DNA of 11,301 bases from UBA668 sp049424465 (GTDB taxonomy: Bacteria > Actinomycetota > Acidimicrobiia > Acidimicrobiales > Ilumatobacteraceae): the NCBI GenBank assembly GCA_049424465.1, contig JBMSSR010000083.1:1-11301 (forward strand). The letters are read 5' to 3'. Both the position numbers and the translations under genes were made by a program. The notes under the pieces are model-generated. The model was not told where the DNA came from and searched no databases. It was given only the letters and a program-made list of their open reading frames with translations. This document shows, in pieces, positions 4,861 through 11,301 of this stretch (the stretch's first letter is position 1; every line of letters begins with the position of its first letter).

Positions 4861-5862
4861 CTACAGGTCGGCGAGGAATCCGAGCAGGGCGGCGTCGAAG
4901 GCGTCGGGGGTCTCCTGCTGCACCCAGTGGCCGGCGCCGGGGATGATGGTCTCGCCGCGGTAGCCGGGCAACTGGGCGCGCATCCGTTCGGGACCCGTGG
5001 GGTCCATCAGGCGCACCACGTCGGCCTCGCCGGTGATGAAGTAACTCGGCATCGTCAACCGGTCGCCGTGCAGGTCGGCGAGGCGCACGGCGTTGGCGTC
5101 GAGGTTGCGGTAGTAGCTGACGGGGCCGAAGAAGCCGCTGTGCGCGAACTCGGCTGCGTAGTGGTCGAGGTCTGCGTCGTCGAGCCACCCGCCCTCGGGG
5201 CCGGGGAACGGTGTCGACGGCGGGGCGTCCATCATGGTGAGGAACCCGGTGCCCTCCATCGGGGGCAACTCGGTGGGCGGCAGGCGCGACGACATCGCTG
5301 CGCCCGAGGCGCCGTACAGGACGGTTGCCATCGTGCGCCGCGGGTCGGCCTCGAGCTCGGCCTCCGGCGGGCCGACCTGTTGGAAGTAGAGCATGTAGAA
5401 GAAACGGTCGCCGTAGACCATCCGCATCAGGTGTGTGGGCGGTCCGGGCCACTCGACGAACGGCACGCTCACGCCCACGACGGCGCGCACGCGCTCGGGA
5501 TGTAGCAGCGCGGCCTGCCAGACGATGATGCTGCCCCAGTCGTGACCGACGAACACTGCCTGCTCGTGACCGAAGTGGTCGAGCAGCGCGAACAGGTCGC
5601 CGGTGAGGTGGTCGATGCCGTATGCCGCGACCTCTCGCGGTGCCGACGAGTGCCCGTAGCCACGCTGGTCGGGGGCGATGACGTGGAAGCCGGCGGCGGC
5701 GAGTGGCGCCATCTGGTGGCGCCAGCTGTGGGCGAGCTCGGGGAACCCGTGGCACAGCAGCAGGGCGGGCCGGGACGGGTCGCCCGCCTCGTGCACGACG
5801 AGATCGACGCCGTTGACCGTCCGTGTCGAGGTGCGGACACCGCCGAGCTCGACCGGCCTCAT
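4861..5862 (-). CDS. Alpha/beta-fold hydrolase, epoxide-hydrolase type
   Basis: A 333-aa cytosolic alpha/beta hydrolase that most likely opens epoxides to vicinal diols. The oxyanion-hole motif HGFP is at residues 38-41. The nucleophile is Asp108 in GHDWG (106-110), the likely acid is Asp281 in TGEAD, and the catalytic His is His312 in GAGHW. An Asp nucleophile rather than Ser excludes esterases and lipases. HGFP rather than HGNP, together with cap-domain tyrosines (Y156/Y159 and Y250/Y251, one from each group expected to polarise the epoxide oxygen), favours an epoxide hydrolase over a haloalkane or fluoroacetate dehalogenase. No signal peptide is present. The ATG at 5862 has a GAGG 6 nt upstream and lies 7 nt after the stop of the upstream helical-protein gene, so the two are probably co-transcribed and translationally coupled. 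The physiological epoxide is not evident. Confidence 0.9.
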   Translation of the reverse strand: MRPVELGGVRTSTRTVNGVDLVVHEAGDPSRPALLLCHGFPELAHSWRHQMAPLAAAGFHVIAPDQRGYGHSSAPREVAAYGIDHLTGDLFALLDHFGHEQAVFVGHDWGSIIVWQAALLHPERVRAVVGVSVPFVEWPGPPTHLMRMVYGDRFFYMLYFQQVGPPEAELEADPRRTMATVLYGASGAAMSSRLPPTELPPMEGTGFLTMMDAPPSTPFPGPEGGWLDDADLDHYAAEFAHSGFFGPVSYYRNLDANAVRLADLHGDRLTMPSYFITGEADVVRLMDPTGPERMRAQLPGYRGETIIPGAGHWVQQETPDAFDAALLGFLADL

Positions 5863-5869
5863 GCGCGCC

Positions 5870-6520
5870 TCACTGCCTGAACCCCGCTCCGGCGAGGTCG
5901 GGCGTGTCGGTGCCCATCAGGCCGCCGGCGGACGCGAGTTCCTGCTCGAGCGCGTGGCGGTGCGATTCGGCGCGCTGCGAGTCGTCGGCGCCGTGCTCGA
6001 GCGCTGCCACCATCGACTCCCCCTCGGCGAGGTGGTCGACGAGGTCGCGCAGCACGAGCGACAGCACGCGTGCGGTCGGTCCGTCGGTGACGTCGTTGGT
6101 GTGGTCGAGGTGGGCGCGGCACTCGGCGACGAGGTGCGGCAGGACCACCCGGTAGACGCCGACGACGCGGGCGAGCGTGTCATCGGGCTCGGCCACGGCA
6201 TCGAGGAACCGTGCGACGCGCTCGTCGGGTGCCACGGTGAGTTGCTCCGGGGTGAGGTCGTGCAGCGCAGGGAACCGGTCGCGCCACAGCCCGACGTGCC
6301 ACGCGTGCTGGTGGCAGTGCACGCCGAGTCGGACGGCGACCAATGCCTCGGGCACCGACGTGGCCCATGCGCCGAGCATCTCGAAGAGTCGCTGCTCGAC
6401 CCATCGGTAGTGACCGAGTCGGCGGGCGGTGGAGCGCAGACCGAGCGCGCTCGGCGCCCGGCGGTCGGCAACCGCCGGTGGAGCGCTCGCCTCGATCGGA
6501 TCGGCCACGGATTCCCCCAC
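5870..6520 (-). CDS. His/Glu-rich helical protein, possibly ferritin-like
   Basis: A 216-aa soluble protein of mostly amphipathic helices that I cannot place in a named family. Candidate metal ligands occur in two groups: Glu42 and Glu47 with a histidine cluster HCHQHAWH (68-75), and a second half with His129, His138, His140, His163, Glu166 and Glu168. Paired E/H helices of this sort suggest a four-helix ferritin-like or diiron bundle, but I do not see a clean pair of ExxH motifs, so this is an inference from composition. The start drawn is GTG at 6520. The GTG at 6508 (residue 5) is a real alternative because a purine run, GGGGGAA, precedes it. The gene is first of a tight operon, with the epoxide-hydrolase-type gene starting 7 nt after its TGA. 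That suggests an oxidation step, or protection from reactive products, linked to the hydrolase. A TAGGGT element at 6557-6552 could be its -10. Confidence 0.72.
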   Translation of the reverse strand: MGESVADPIEASAPPAVADRRAPSALGLRSTARRLGHYRWVEQRLFEMLGAWATSVPEALVAVRLGVHCHQHAWHVGLWRDRFPALHDLTPEQLTVAPDERVARFLDAVAEPDDTLARVVGVYRVVLPHLVAECRAHLDHTNDVTDGPTARVLSLVLRDLVDHLAEGESMVAALEHGADDSQRAESHRHALEQELASAGGLMGTDTPDLAGAGFRQ

Positions 6521-6648
6521 GACTCGTCAGCGGACTGACCTGGACGTCGTCACCCTACCGTTGGTGCCGTGGCCGGTCCCGACCGATCCACCGGCGCTCG
6601 GGGTGGCTGCCGCGCAGGGCGGCCGTGCGGTGCACGGCGACGGGTCGG

Positions 6649-6654
6649 TAGTGT
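6649..6654 (+). promoter_or_regulatory. -10-like hexamer for the DksA-like gene
   Basis: TAGTGT fits TAnnnT and ends 8 nt before the GTG at 6663, again a leaderless spacing. No clear -35 is present. A second TAnnnT element (TACCGT, 6556-6561) lies further upstream, overlapping the opposite-strand TAGGGT at 6552-6557, so the region may be a divergent promoter. Confidence 0.3.
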
Positions 6655-6662
6655 CGGCGGTC

Positions 6663-6884
6663 GTGGAGCACGACGACGACCCGACGCCCGGCACCGACGC
6701 AGCGGGTGACGCCACGCCGTCGACCGGCAGCCCGCTCGACCTCGATGCCATCGAGCGAGACCTGGCCGATGTCGAGACGGCGCTCGGCCGGCTCGAGGCC
6801 GGCACGTACTGGACCGACGAGGAGACCGGCGAGCCGCTGCCCGAGCATGTGCTCGAGGTGCGCCCCACCGCCCGCCGCGCCTGA
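6663..6884 (+). CDS. Short DksA/TraR-like protein lacking zinc-finger cysteines
   Basis: A 73-aa acidic protein whose C-terminal half reads like the zinc-finger end of the short DksA/TraR family: an acidic helix (DLDAIERDLADVETALGRLE, residues 26-45), then AGTYWTDEETGEPLPEHVLE (46-65) and PTARR at the end. Family members have TYGxCxxCG here; in this protein the two cysteines are replaced by Asp52 and Thr55. The chain stops at PTARRA, so the second cysteine pair is absent too. Relatives act at the RNA polymerase secondary channel or are of unknown role, and this one cannot bind zinc through the usual ligands. The first 20 residues are low-complexity and acidic. The frame is open further upstream. 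I chose GTG 6663 because a -10-like hexamer sits 8 nt before it; GTG 6651 is possible. It is divergent from the helical-protein/hydrolase operon. Confidence 0.7.
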   Translation: MEHDDDPTPGTDAAGDATPSTGSPLDLDAIERDLADVETALGRLEAGTYWTDEETGEPLPEHVLEVRPTARRA

Positions 6885-6962
6885 CCCGAGGACGTCGCGA
6901 CACGGGCAGTCGTCTGGCGCGCTGTTGCTGCGCACGTGGCAGGAACCCGGACGCTGATCGAA

Positions 6963-6968
6963 TACGGT
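6963..6968 (+). promoter_or_regulatory. -10-like hexamer of the ABC transporter operon
   Basis: TACGGT fits TAnnnT and ends 6 nt before the GTG at 6975, which would give a leaderless operon mRNA. No -35 is evident at 16-19 nt. TTGCTG at 6925-6930 is too far away, so an activator may be needed. Confidence 0.35.
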
Positions 6969-6974
6969 GACCAC

Positions 6975-8000
6975 GTGGCAACCGTGCGTCTCGACCGCAT
7001 CACGAAGGTCTTCGGCGAGGGCGACACGGCGGTCACTGCAGTCGACGACGTCACGCTCGACATCGCCGACCACGAGTTCATGGTGCTGCTCGGCCCATCG
7101 GGCTGTGGCAAGAGCACGCTGTTGCGCATCGTCGCCGGCCTCGAGGTGCCCACGTCGGGCGAGGTCTTCGTGGGCGACCGCAACGTCACCGATGTCGAGC
7201 CCAAGCTCCGCGACATCGCCATGGTGTTCCAGAACTACGCGCTGTACCCGCACAAGACCGTGCAGCGGAACATCGAGTTCCCGCTCAAGGCCCGCGGTGT
7301 GCCGCGCGACGAACGAGCTGCGGCCGCGCTGCGGGCAGCGTCGGTCCTCGGCCTCGACGAGCTGATGCACCGCAAGCCGGGCCAGCTCAGCGGCGGTCAG
7401 CGCCAGCGCGTGGCCCTCGCACGGGCGATCGTGCGCGACCCGGCGGTGTTCCTGATGGACGAGCCGCTCAGCAACCTCGACGCCAAGTTGCGCGGTGACA
7501 CCCGAGCCGAACTGGTCGATCTGCACCGCCGGCTCGAGAGCACGTTCGTGTACGTCACCCACGACCAGGTCGAGGCGATGACGATGGCCACCCGTGTCGC
7601 CATTGTCAACGGCGGCCGCATCGAGCAGGTCGGTGCGCCACAGGATGTGTACGACCGGCCGGCGTCGGCGTTCGTCGCCCAGTTCGTCGGCACGCCGCCG
7701 ATGAACCTCCTTCCGGCCGGTCTGCTCGGCGACGCATCGGTGCAGGTGGGAGTGCGCCCCGAGCACCTGCGGCTCGCGACGACCGGGCCGCTCGCGGGCG
7801 TGGTGACGCAGGTCGAGCACCTCGGCCACGAGGTCCTGGTCATCGCCGACCTCGCCGAGGGTGTTGCCGCTGGCACCCGCGTCGTCGCCCGCATGCCGCC
7901 CGCCCCCGACCTGCCGGTGGCGGGCCAGCGCGTGTCGTTCGACGCGGACGAGCGCGACCGGCATCGCTTCGACGCAGCGTCCGGGATGCGGCTGCCGTGA
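6975..8000 (+). CDS. Sugar ABC importer ATPase, MalK/UgpC/MsmX family
   Basis: The cytosolic ATP-hydrolysing subunit of a CUT1-type carbohydrate importer, 341 aa. The Walker A motif is GPSGCGKST (residues 40-48), the Q-loop glutamine is Gln86, the signature LSGGQ is at 138-142, Walker B is VFLMDEP (158-164) with catalytic Glu163, and the switch His is His196. A C-terminal TOBE/MalK-type beta domain spans about 245-341, containing VGVRPEHL (258-265). This extension marks the sugar/polyol class and often carries regulation. At 341 aa it is slightly shorter than most UgpC/MalK proteins. The frame is open to a GTG at 6936, but GTG 6975 gives the standard N-terminus MATVRL and has a -10-like hexamer 6 nt upstream. 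Its stop overlaps the next start in GTGA. It is first in a four-gene operon. MsmX-like ATPases can serve more than one transporter, so the gene name is left open. Confidence 0.95.
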   Translation: MATVRLDRITKVFGEGDTAVTAVDDVTLDIADHEFMVLLGPSGCGKSTLLRIVAGLEVPTSGEVFVGDRNVTDVEPKLRDIAMVFQNYALYPHKTVQRNIEFPLKARGVPRDERAAAALRAASVLGLDELMHRKPGQLSGGQRQRVALARAIVRDPAVFLMDEPLSNLDAKLRGDTRAELVDLHRRLESTFVYVTHDQVEAMTMATRVAIVNGGRIEQVGAPQDVYDRPASAFVAQFVGTPPMNLLPAGLLGDASVQVGVRPEHLRLATTGPLAGVVTQVEHLGHEVLVIADLAEGVAAGTRVVARMPPAPDLPVAGQRVSFDADERDRHRFDAASGMRLP

Positions 8001-8926
8001 CGGCCCCGACACCGACTCGCGCCCGCCGCGCGAAGCGGCGACTGCACGACGTGCCGCCCGCGATCGCGATGCTGGTGCCGTCGCTGGTGCTGCTCGGCGT
8101 GTGGACGATCTACCCACTCGTCAAGGCCGTGCAGCTGGGCCACCTGCGCTGCGACAGCACCGGTCAGCGGTGCCGCGACGCGGGGTGGGGCCAGTACTCG
8201 GATGCGTTCCTCAGCCACGAGTTCCAGCAGGCGCTGCTGGTGTCGGTGAAGTTGGCGCTCATGACGGTGCCGGCGGGCCTCGTGCTCGGTGTGGCACTGG
8301 CGGTGCTGGCCGACAAGCACCTGCGCGGCATCGGCATCTTCCGCACGATCTTCTCGAGCACCGTCGCCACGAGCGTCGCGGTGGCGAGTCTCGTGTGGTT
8401 CGTGCTGCTCCAGCCCGAGATCGGGGTGCTGAGCGACTTGTTCAGCGGGTGGCTACCGGTGCTGAAGAGCCCCGGTCTGTTACGCGACCCGTCCACCGCG
8501 CTGCCAGCGGTCGCGCTCAGCAGCATCTGGGCCGGTCTCGGCTTCACGTTCATCGTCATCACCGCGGGCCTGCAGGGCGTGCCGAAAGAACTGTACGAGA
8601 GCGCGTACGTCGACGGTGCTGGCAGTTGGCGACGGTTCACCAACGTGACGCTGCCGATGCTCACCCCATCGCTGCTGTTCGTAACCGTGGTGCTCACCAC
8701 GCGCGCACTTCAGACGTATGGCGAGGTCGCGCTGCTCACCGGTGGTGGTCCCAACCCCGAGCGCAGCACCACCACCATCCCGTACCTCATCTACGGCAAC
8801 GACTCGATCATCCGCAGCGACCTGGGCCTGAAGTCGGCCGCAGCGATCCTGCTGTTCCTCGTGTGCCTCGTGTTCGCCGTGGTGCAGTTCAGGGGACTCG
8901 AGCGACGGGTGCACTATGGCACGTGA
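7997..8926 (+). CDS. Sugar ABC importer permease, MalF/UgpA family
   Basis: The first of two inner-membrane subunits forming the translocation pore, 309 aa. There are six predicted membrane helices at about 22-45, 78-103, 115-137, 168-190, 222-240 and 278-297. The cytoplasmic EAA loop, which docks on the ATPase, is ELYESAYVDGAGSWRRF (198-214) followed by LPMLTP. The GTG start lies inside the ATPase stop (GTGA, 4-nt overlap), so translation is coupled. The first external loop is unusual in holding two cysteines (Cys52 and Cys59) seven residues apart, which could form a disulfide. The pair is not a feature I know from the family. The substrate cannot be read from the permease. Confidence 0.94.
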   Translation: MTAPTPTRARRAKRRLHDVPPAIAMLVPSLVLLGVWTIYPLVKAVQLGHLRCDSTGQRCRDAGWGQYSDAFLSHEFQQALLVSVKLALMTVPAGLVLGVALAVLADKHLRGIGIFRTIFSSTVATSVAVASLVWFVLLQPEIGVLSDLFSGWLPVLKSPGLLRDPSTALPAVALSSIWAGLGFTFIVITAGLQGVPKELYESAYVDGAGSWRRFTNVTLPMLTPSLLFVTVVLTTRALQTYGEVALLTGGGPNPERSTTTIPYLIYGNDSIIRSDLGLKSAAAILLFLVCLVFAVVQFRGLERRVHYGT

Positions 8927-9788
8927 TCGTTCACGGTCGAGGCGCCCGGTCGGCATCGTGGGTGGCTCGACACCGGTCCGCACGGCAGGGCGCTACGCGC
9001 TCCTGGTGCTCGTGTCGACCATCGTGCTGTTCCCCATCTGGGCGGTGCTGCTGCAGGCGCTCAAGTCGGGCCCCGACTCACTCGATCACCCTCGATCGCT
9101 CCTGCCGGTCGACCTCACCCTCGACACCATCCGTGCCGCGTGGACCACGGGTGACCTCGGGCGACTGCTGCTGAACAGTGCCTTCGTCTCGGTCGCCGTC
9201 ACGCTCGGCGTCGTGGTGACGAGCCTGCTCGCGGCATACGCGTTCTCGTTCCTCGAGTTCCCCGGCCGCAACATCGTGTTCGTGGTGTTCCTCGCCGCGA
9301 TGCTCGTGCCGGCAGAGGTGACGGTGGTCATCAACCGTCGCACCGCCGACGGCCTGGGGTGGATCAACACCTACCAGGGGCTGATCATCCCGTCGCTCGC
9401 CTCGACGTTCGGCGTGTTCCTCGTGCGCCAGACGTTCCGCCAGTTGCCGGGCGAACTGCGCGAGGCGGCCGCGCTCGACGGCGTCGGGCACCTGCGGTTC
9501 CTGTGGGAGGTCGCAGCGCCGCTGTGCCGGCCGACACTCGGCGCGCTGGGGCTGTTCACCTTCCTCGCGACCTGGAACCAGTACCTGTGGCCGTCGCAGG
9601 TGATCACCGACGACCGGCACCGTACGATTCAGATCGGGCTCGAGAGCCTGCGTACCCCAGGCGACATCAGTCGCTTCAACCTCATCACCGGAGGACTCGT
9701 GATAGCCGCACTCCCCATCTTCCTCATGCTGGTCGTGTTCCAGCGTCAACTGGTGCGGGGCCTCACCGCGGGCGCGGTGAAGGGATGA
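8916..9788 (+). CDS. Sugar ABC importer permease, MalG/UgpE family
   Basis: The second pore subunit, 290 aa, with six predicted membrane helices (about 26-48, 84-110, 119-138, 155-172, 206-225 and 258-276) after a basic cytoplasmic N-terminus (MARDRSRSRR). The EAA loop is ELREAAALDGVGHLRFLWEV (180-199), followed by AAPLCRP. ATWNQYLWP at 218-226 after the fifth helix is typical of MalG/UgpE proteins. The ATG start overlaps the end of the first permease by 11 nt, and the stop overlaps the lipoprotein start in ATGA. It would heterodimerise with the upstream permease. Confidence 0.94.
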   Translation: MARDRSRSRRPVGIVGGSTPVRTAGRYALLVLVSTIVLFPIWAVLLQALKSGPDSLDHPRSLLPVDLTLDTIRAAWTTGDLGRLLLNSAFVSVAVTLGVVVTSLLAAYAFSFLEFPGRNIVFVVFLAAMLVPAEVTVVINRRTADGLGWINTYQGLIIPSLASTFGVFLVRQTFRQLPGELREAAALDGVGHLRFLWEVAAPLCRPTLGALGLFTFLATWNQYLWPSQVITDDRHRTIQIGLESLRTPGDISRFNLITGGLVIAALPIFLMLVVFQRQLVRGLTAGAVKG

Positions 9789-11278
9789 GCGGCCGTCGCG
9801 TTCGCACCCGTCCCGCCGCACTCGTGCTGGTGGCGGCACTCGCAGCCGCGTCGTGCAGCGGCGGCGGCTCGGTCACCGATTCAGGCGAGCGCGCCACGCC
9901 GGTGCCGACGGTCACGGGCGGTGACACGACGCTCGCCACCACCACGACCGTCGCTGCCGACACGCTGCCCGACTGCCCGACGGATGCGCTCGACAGCGCC
10001 ACCGAGACCGTCGAGCTCACGTTCTGGCACGGCATGAGCGGCCCGCTCGGCGAGCAGCTCGACGCGCTGGCGGCCGACTACAACGCCAGCCAGTCGAAGG
10101 TGCACGTGACACTTGTCGGTGGTGACTACGAGGCAACGCTCGACAAGTACCTGCAGTCCAACCAGGACAGCCGGCCCGATGTCATCCAGCTGCCCGAGTA
10201 CACGGTGCAGAGCATCATCGACACCGACAGTACGGTGCCGGTGGGCAAGTGCATCGAGTCGAGTGGCCTCGACACGACACCGTTCCTGCCGACCGCGCTC
10301 GACGCATACGCGACACAGGGCATGCAGTGGGCGATGCCGTTCAACATCTCCAACCCGGTGCTGTTCTACAACAAGAGGGTGTTCGAGGCAGCGGGCCTCG
10401 ACCCCGACACGCCACCGGCGTCGCTCGACGACGTCCGCGCCTACAGCCAGCAGATCGTCGACTCGGGTGCGGCGCCGTTCGGCATCGCGCTCGAGAGCGG
10501 CTTTGACTCCGGCGGTGGCTGGTACATCGAGCAGTGGTTCAGCAAGGCGCAGGAGTACTACACCGATGGCGACAACGGCCGGACGAGCCGCGCCACCAAG
10601 GTGTTGTTCGACAACCAGACGGCAACCGACCTGCTCGGCTTCCTGCAGACCATGGTGACCGACGGCCTCGCAGTGAACGTCGGCGACAACAGTGGTACCG
10701 GGTACGACAACCTGCTGAAGCTGGCCGATGCGCAGCAGCCGGCGGCGATGACCATCGCGACGTCGGCCTCGCTCGGGCCGGTGCTCGACGTGTTGCGCGG
10801 CGGGCAGTTCCCGCAGATCACGGTCGACGACGTCGGTGTCAGCCCGATGCCCGGTCCCGATGGTGCGCCCGGGGCGCTCATCGGTGGTGCGGCGCTGTGG
10901 GCGGTCAACCACGACGACCCGGTGCGTGTTGCGGCAACGTGGGACTTCATCACGTTCCTCACCGGTGCCCAGCAGCAGAGCGAGTGGGCCGCCGCCACGG
11001 GCTACATCCCGGTGCGCAACGACGCTCGTGACCTCGAGCCGTACAAGGGCACGCTCGCTGCCGATCCGCGCTTCGGTGTGGCGCTCGACCAGTTGCTCGC
11101 CTCGCCCGATGCGCTCACGTCGTCGGGTCCCGTCGTCGGGCCGCTGCGCGAGATCCGGTCGGTGCTCGCGATCGCGGTGGCCGCCATCCTCGACGGCGCC
11201 GACGTCGCGTCGACGCTCGCCGACGCGGCGCGCCAGGCCGACGGCCTCATCGCCGACTACAACGCCCGCAACTCCTGA
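9785..11278 (+). CDS. Sugar-binding lipoprotein of the ABC importer (UgpB/MalE-like)
   Basis: The extracytoplasmic solute-binding protein that captures the sugar and delivers it to the permeases, 497 aa. A basic N-terminus and hydrophobic core lead to the lipobox LAAASC with Cys24 as lipidation site. A Ser/Gly and Thr-rich linker (about 25-60) tethers the folded domain to the membrane. Family marks are the first strand with ELTFWHGMSG (77-86) and the hinge block MPFNISNPVLFYNKRVFEAA (184-203), followed by a D-PP-S-DD stretch. Cys64 and Cys156 are the only other cysteines in the first half and may form a disulfide. The frame is open upstream to 9359, but that part overlaps the permease gene. 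The ATG at 9785 overlaps its stop by 4 nt and opens directly into the signal peptide. Encoding the binding protein last is unusual, since it is normally needed in excess. Family certain; ligand unknown. Confidence 0.95.
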   Translation: MSGRRVRTRPAALVLVAALAAASCSGGGSVTDSGERATPVPTVTGGDTTLATTTTVAADTLPDCPTDALDSATETVELTFWHGMSGPLGEQLDALAADYNASQSKVHVTLVGGDYEATLDKYLQSNQDSRPDVIQLPEYTVQSIIDTDSTVPVGKCIESSGLDTTPFLPTALDAYATQGMQWAMPFNISNPVLFYNKRVFEAAGLDPDTPPASLDDVRAYSQQIVDSGAAPFGIALESGFDSGGGWYIEQWFSKAQEYYTDGDNGRTSRATKVLFDNQTATDLLGFLQTMVTDGLAVNVGDNSGTGYDNLLKLADAQQPAAMTIATSASLGPVLDVLRGGQFPQITVDDVGVSPMPGPDGAPGALIGGAALWAVNHDDPVRVAATWDFITFLTGAQQQSEWAAATGYIPVRNDARDLEPYKGTLAADPRFGVALDQLLASPDALTSSGPVVGPLREIRSVLAIAVAAILDGADVASTLADAARQADGLIADYNARNS

Positions 11279-11301
11279 CCCCCCCTCGAACTGTGGCGGG
11301 G
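11279..11301 (+). terminator. Possible start of a terminator after the transporter operon (cut by the window)
   Basis: Directly after the TGA come seven C residues, then about 12 nt, then GGGG at the window end. These could pair as the first arms of a GC hairpin. The rest is missing, so this is only a hint. Confidence 0.25.

Noticed and set aside
3287..4963. A 558-codon rightward open frame antisense to the sigma factor
   Set aside because: It crosses the repeat-protein gene, the hairpin, the sigma gene and its promoter, and shows no domain. It is a composition artefact.
6555..8117. A 520-codon leftward open frame antisense to the ABC ATPase
   Set aside because: The opposite strand has every ABC ATPase motif in order; this frame has none of its own.
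9359..9784. N-terminal extension of the binding-protein gene
   Set aside because: It lies within the second permease gene. The ATG at 9785 opens directly into a lipoprotein signal peptide and makes the usual ATGA overlap.
1..11301. CRISPR array, insertion sequence, toxin-antitoxin operon or phage module
   Set aside because: No spaced direct repeats of array type, transposase motifs, or phage structural genes are present. The YwqK-like repeat protein has no adjacent toxin candidate.

Overview
The window is GC-rich DNA (by eye close to 70% G+C) with GTG starts, strong G/C third-position bias and several genes whose best -10 hexamer lies only 6-8 nt from the start codon. This suggests a chromosomal segment of an actinobacterium, possibly an Acidimicrobiia/Ilumatobacter-type lineage. 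The phylum is a fair inference; the class is only a guess. There are no insertion sequences, integrases, CRISPR arrays or phage genes.

Layout. (a) 1-211: the first codons of a leftward gene, a divergent promoter region with a 16-bp perfect palindrome, and a selenocysteine tRNA (selC, anticodon TCA, long variable arm, encoded CCA). (b) 235-1563, leftward: an NAD/metal-dependent GH4 glycosidase of alpha-galactosidase type. It is convergent with selC and divergent from a rightward polytopic membrane protein (1619-3247). Their 55-bp gap holds a 10-bp direct repeat over both putative promoters. (c) 3257-4687, leftward: a sigma-70 factor lacking region 1.1, with its own -35/-10 and Shine-Dalgarno, followed after a hairpin by a small protein with 30-residue MORN-like repeats. 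(d) 4861-6520, leftward: a two-gene operon of a His/Glu-rich, probably ferritin-like helical protein and an epoxide-hydrolase-type alpha/beta hydrolase. (e) 6663-6884, rightward: a 73-aa DksA/TraR-like protein without its zinc cysteines. (f) 6975-11278, rightward: a complete CUT1-type sugar ABC importer, ordered ATPase, permease, permease, lipoprotein, with every junction overlapping.

How the genes may work together. The importer would capture an oligosaccharide or glycoside outside the membrane, and the cytosolic GH4 enzyme could hydrolyse an alpha-galactoside once inside. That link is inference, because the two are 5 kb apart and in separate transcription units. The sigma factor, DksA-like protein and selC are general expression functions. 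No selenoprotein gene and no selA, selB or selD gene is visible here, so the client of selC lies outside the window.

I did not find a clear undescribed multi-gene system. The items most worth a second look are the recurrent leaderless start architecture, the selC stem partition and its promoter palindrome, the 30-residue repeat protein beside the sigma factor, and the cysteine-free DksA-like protein.
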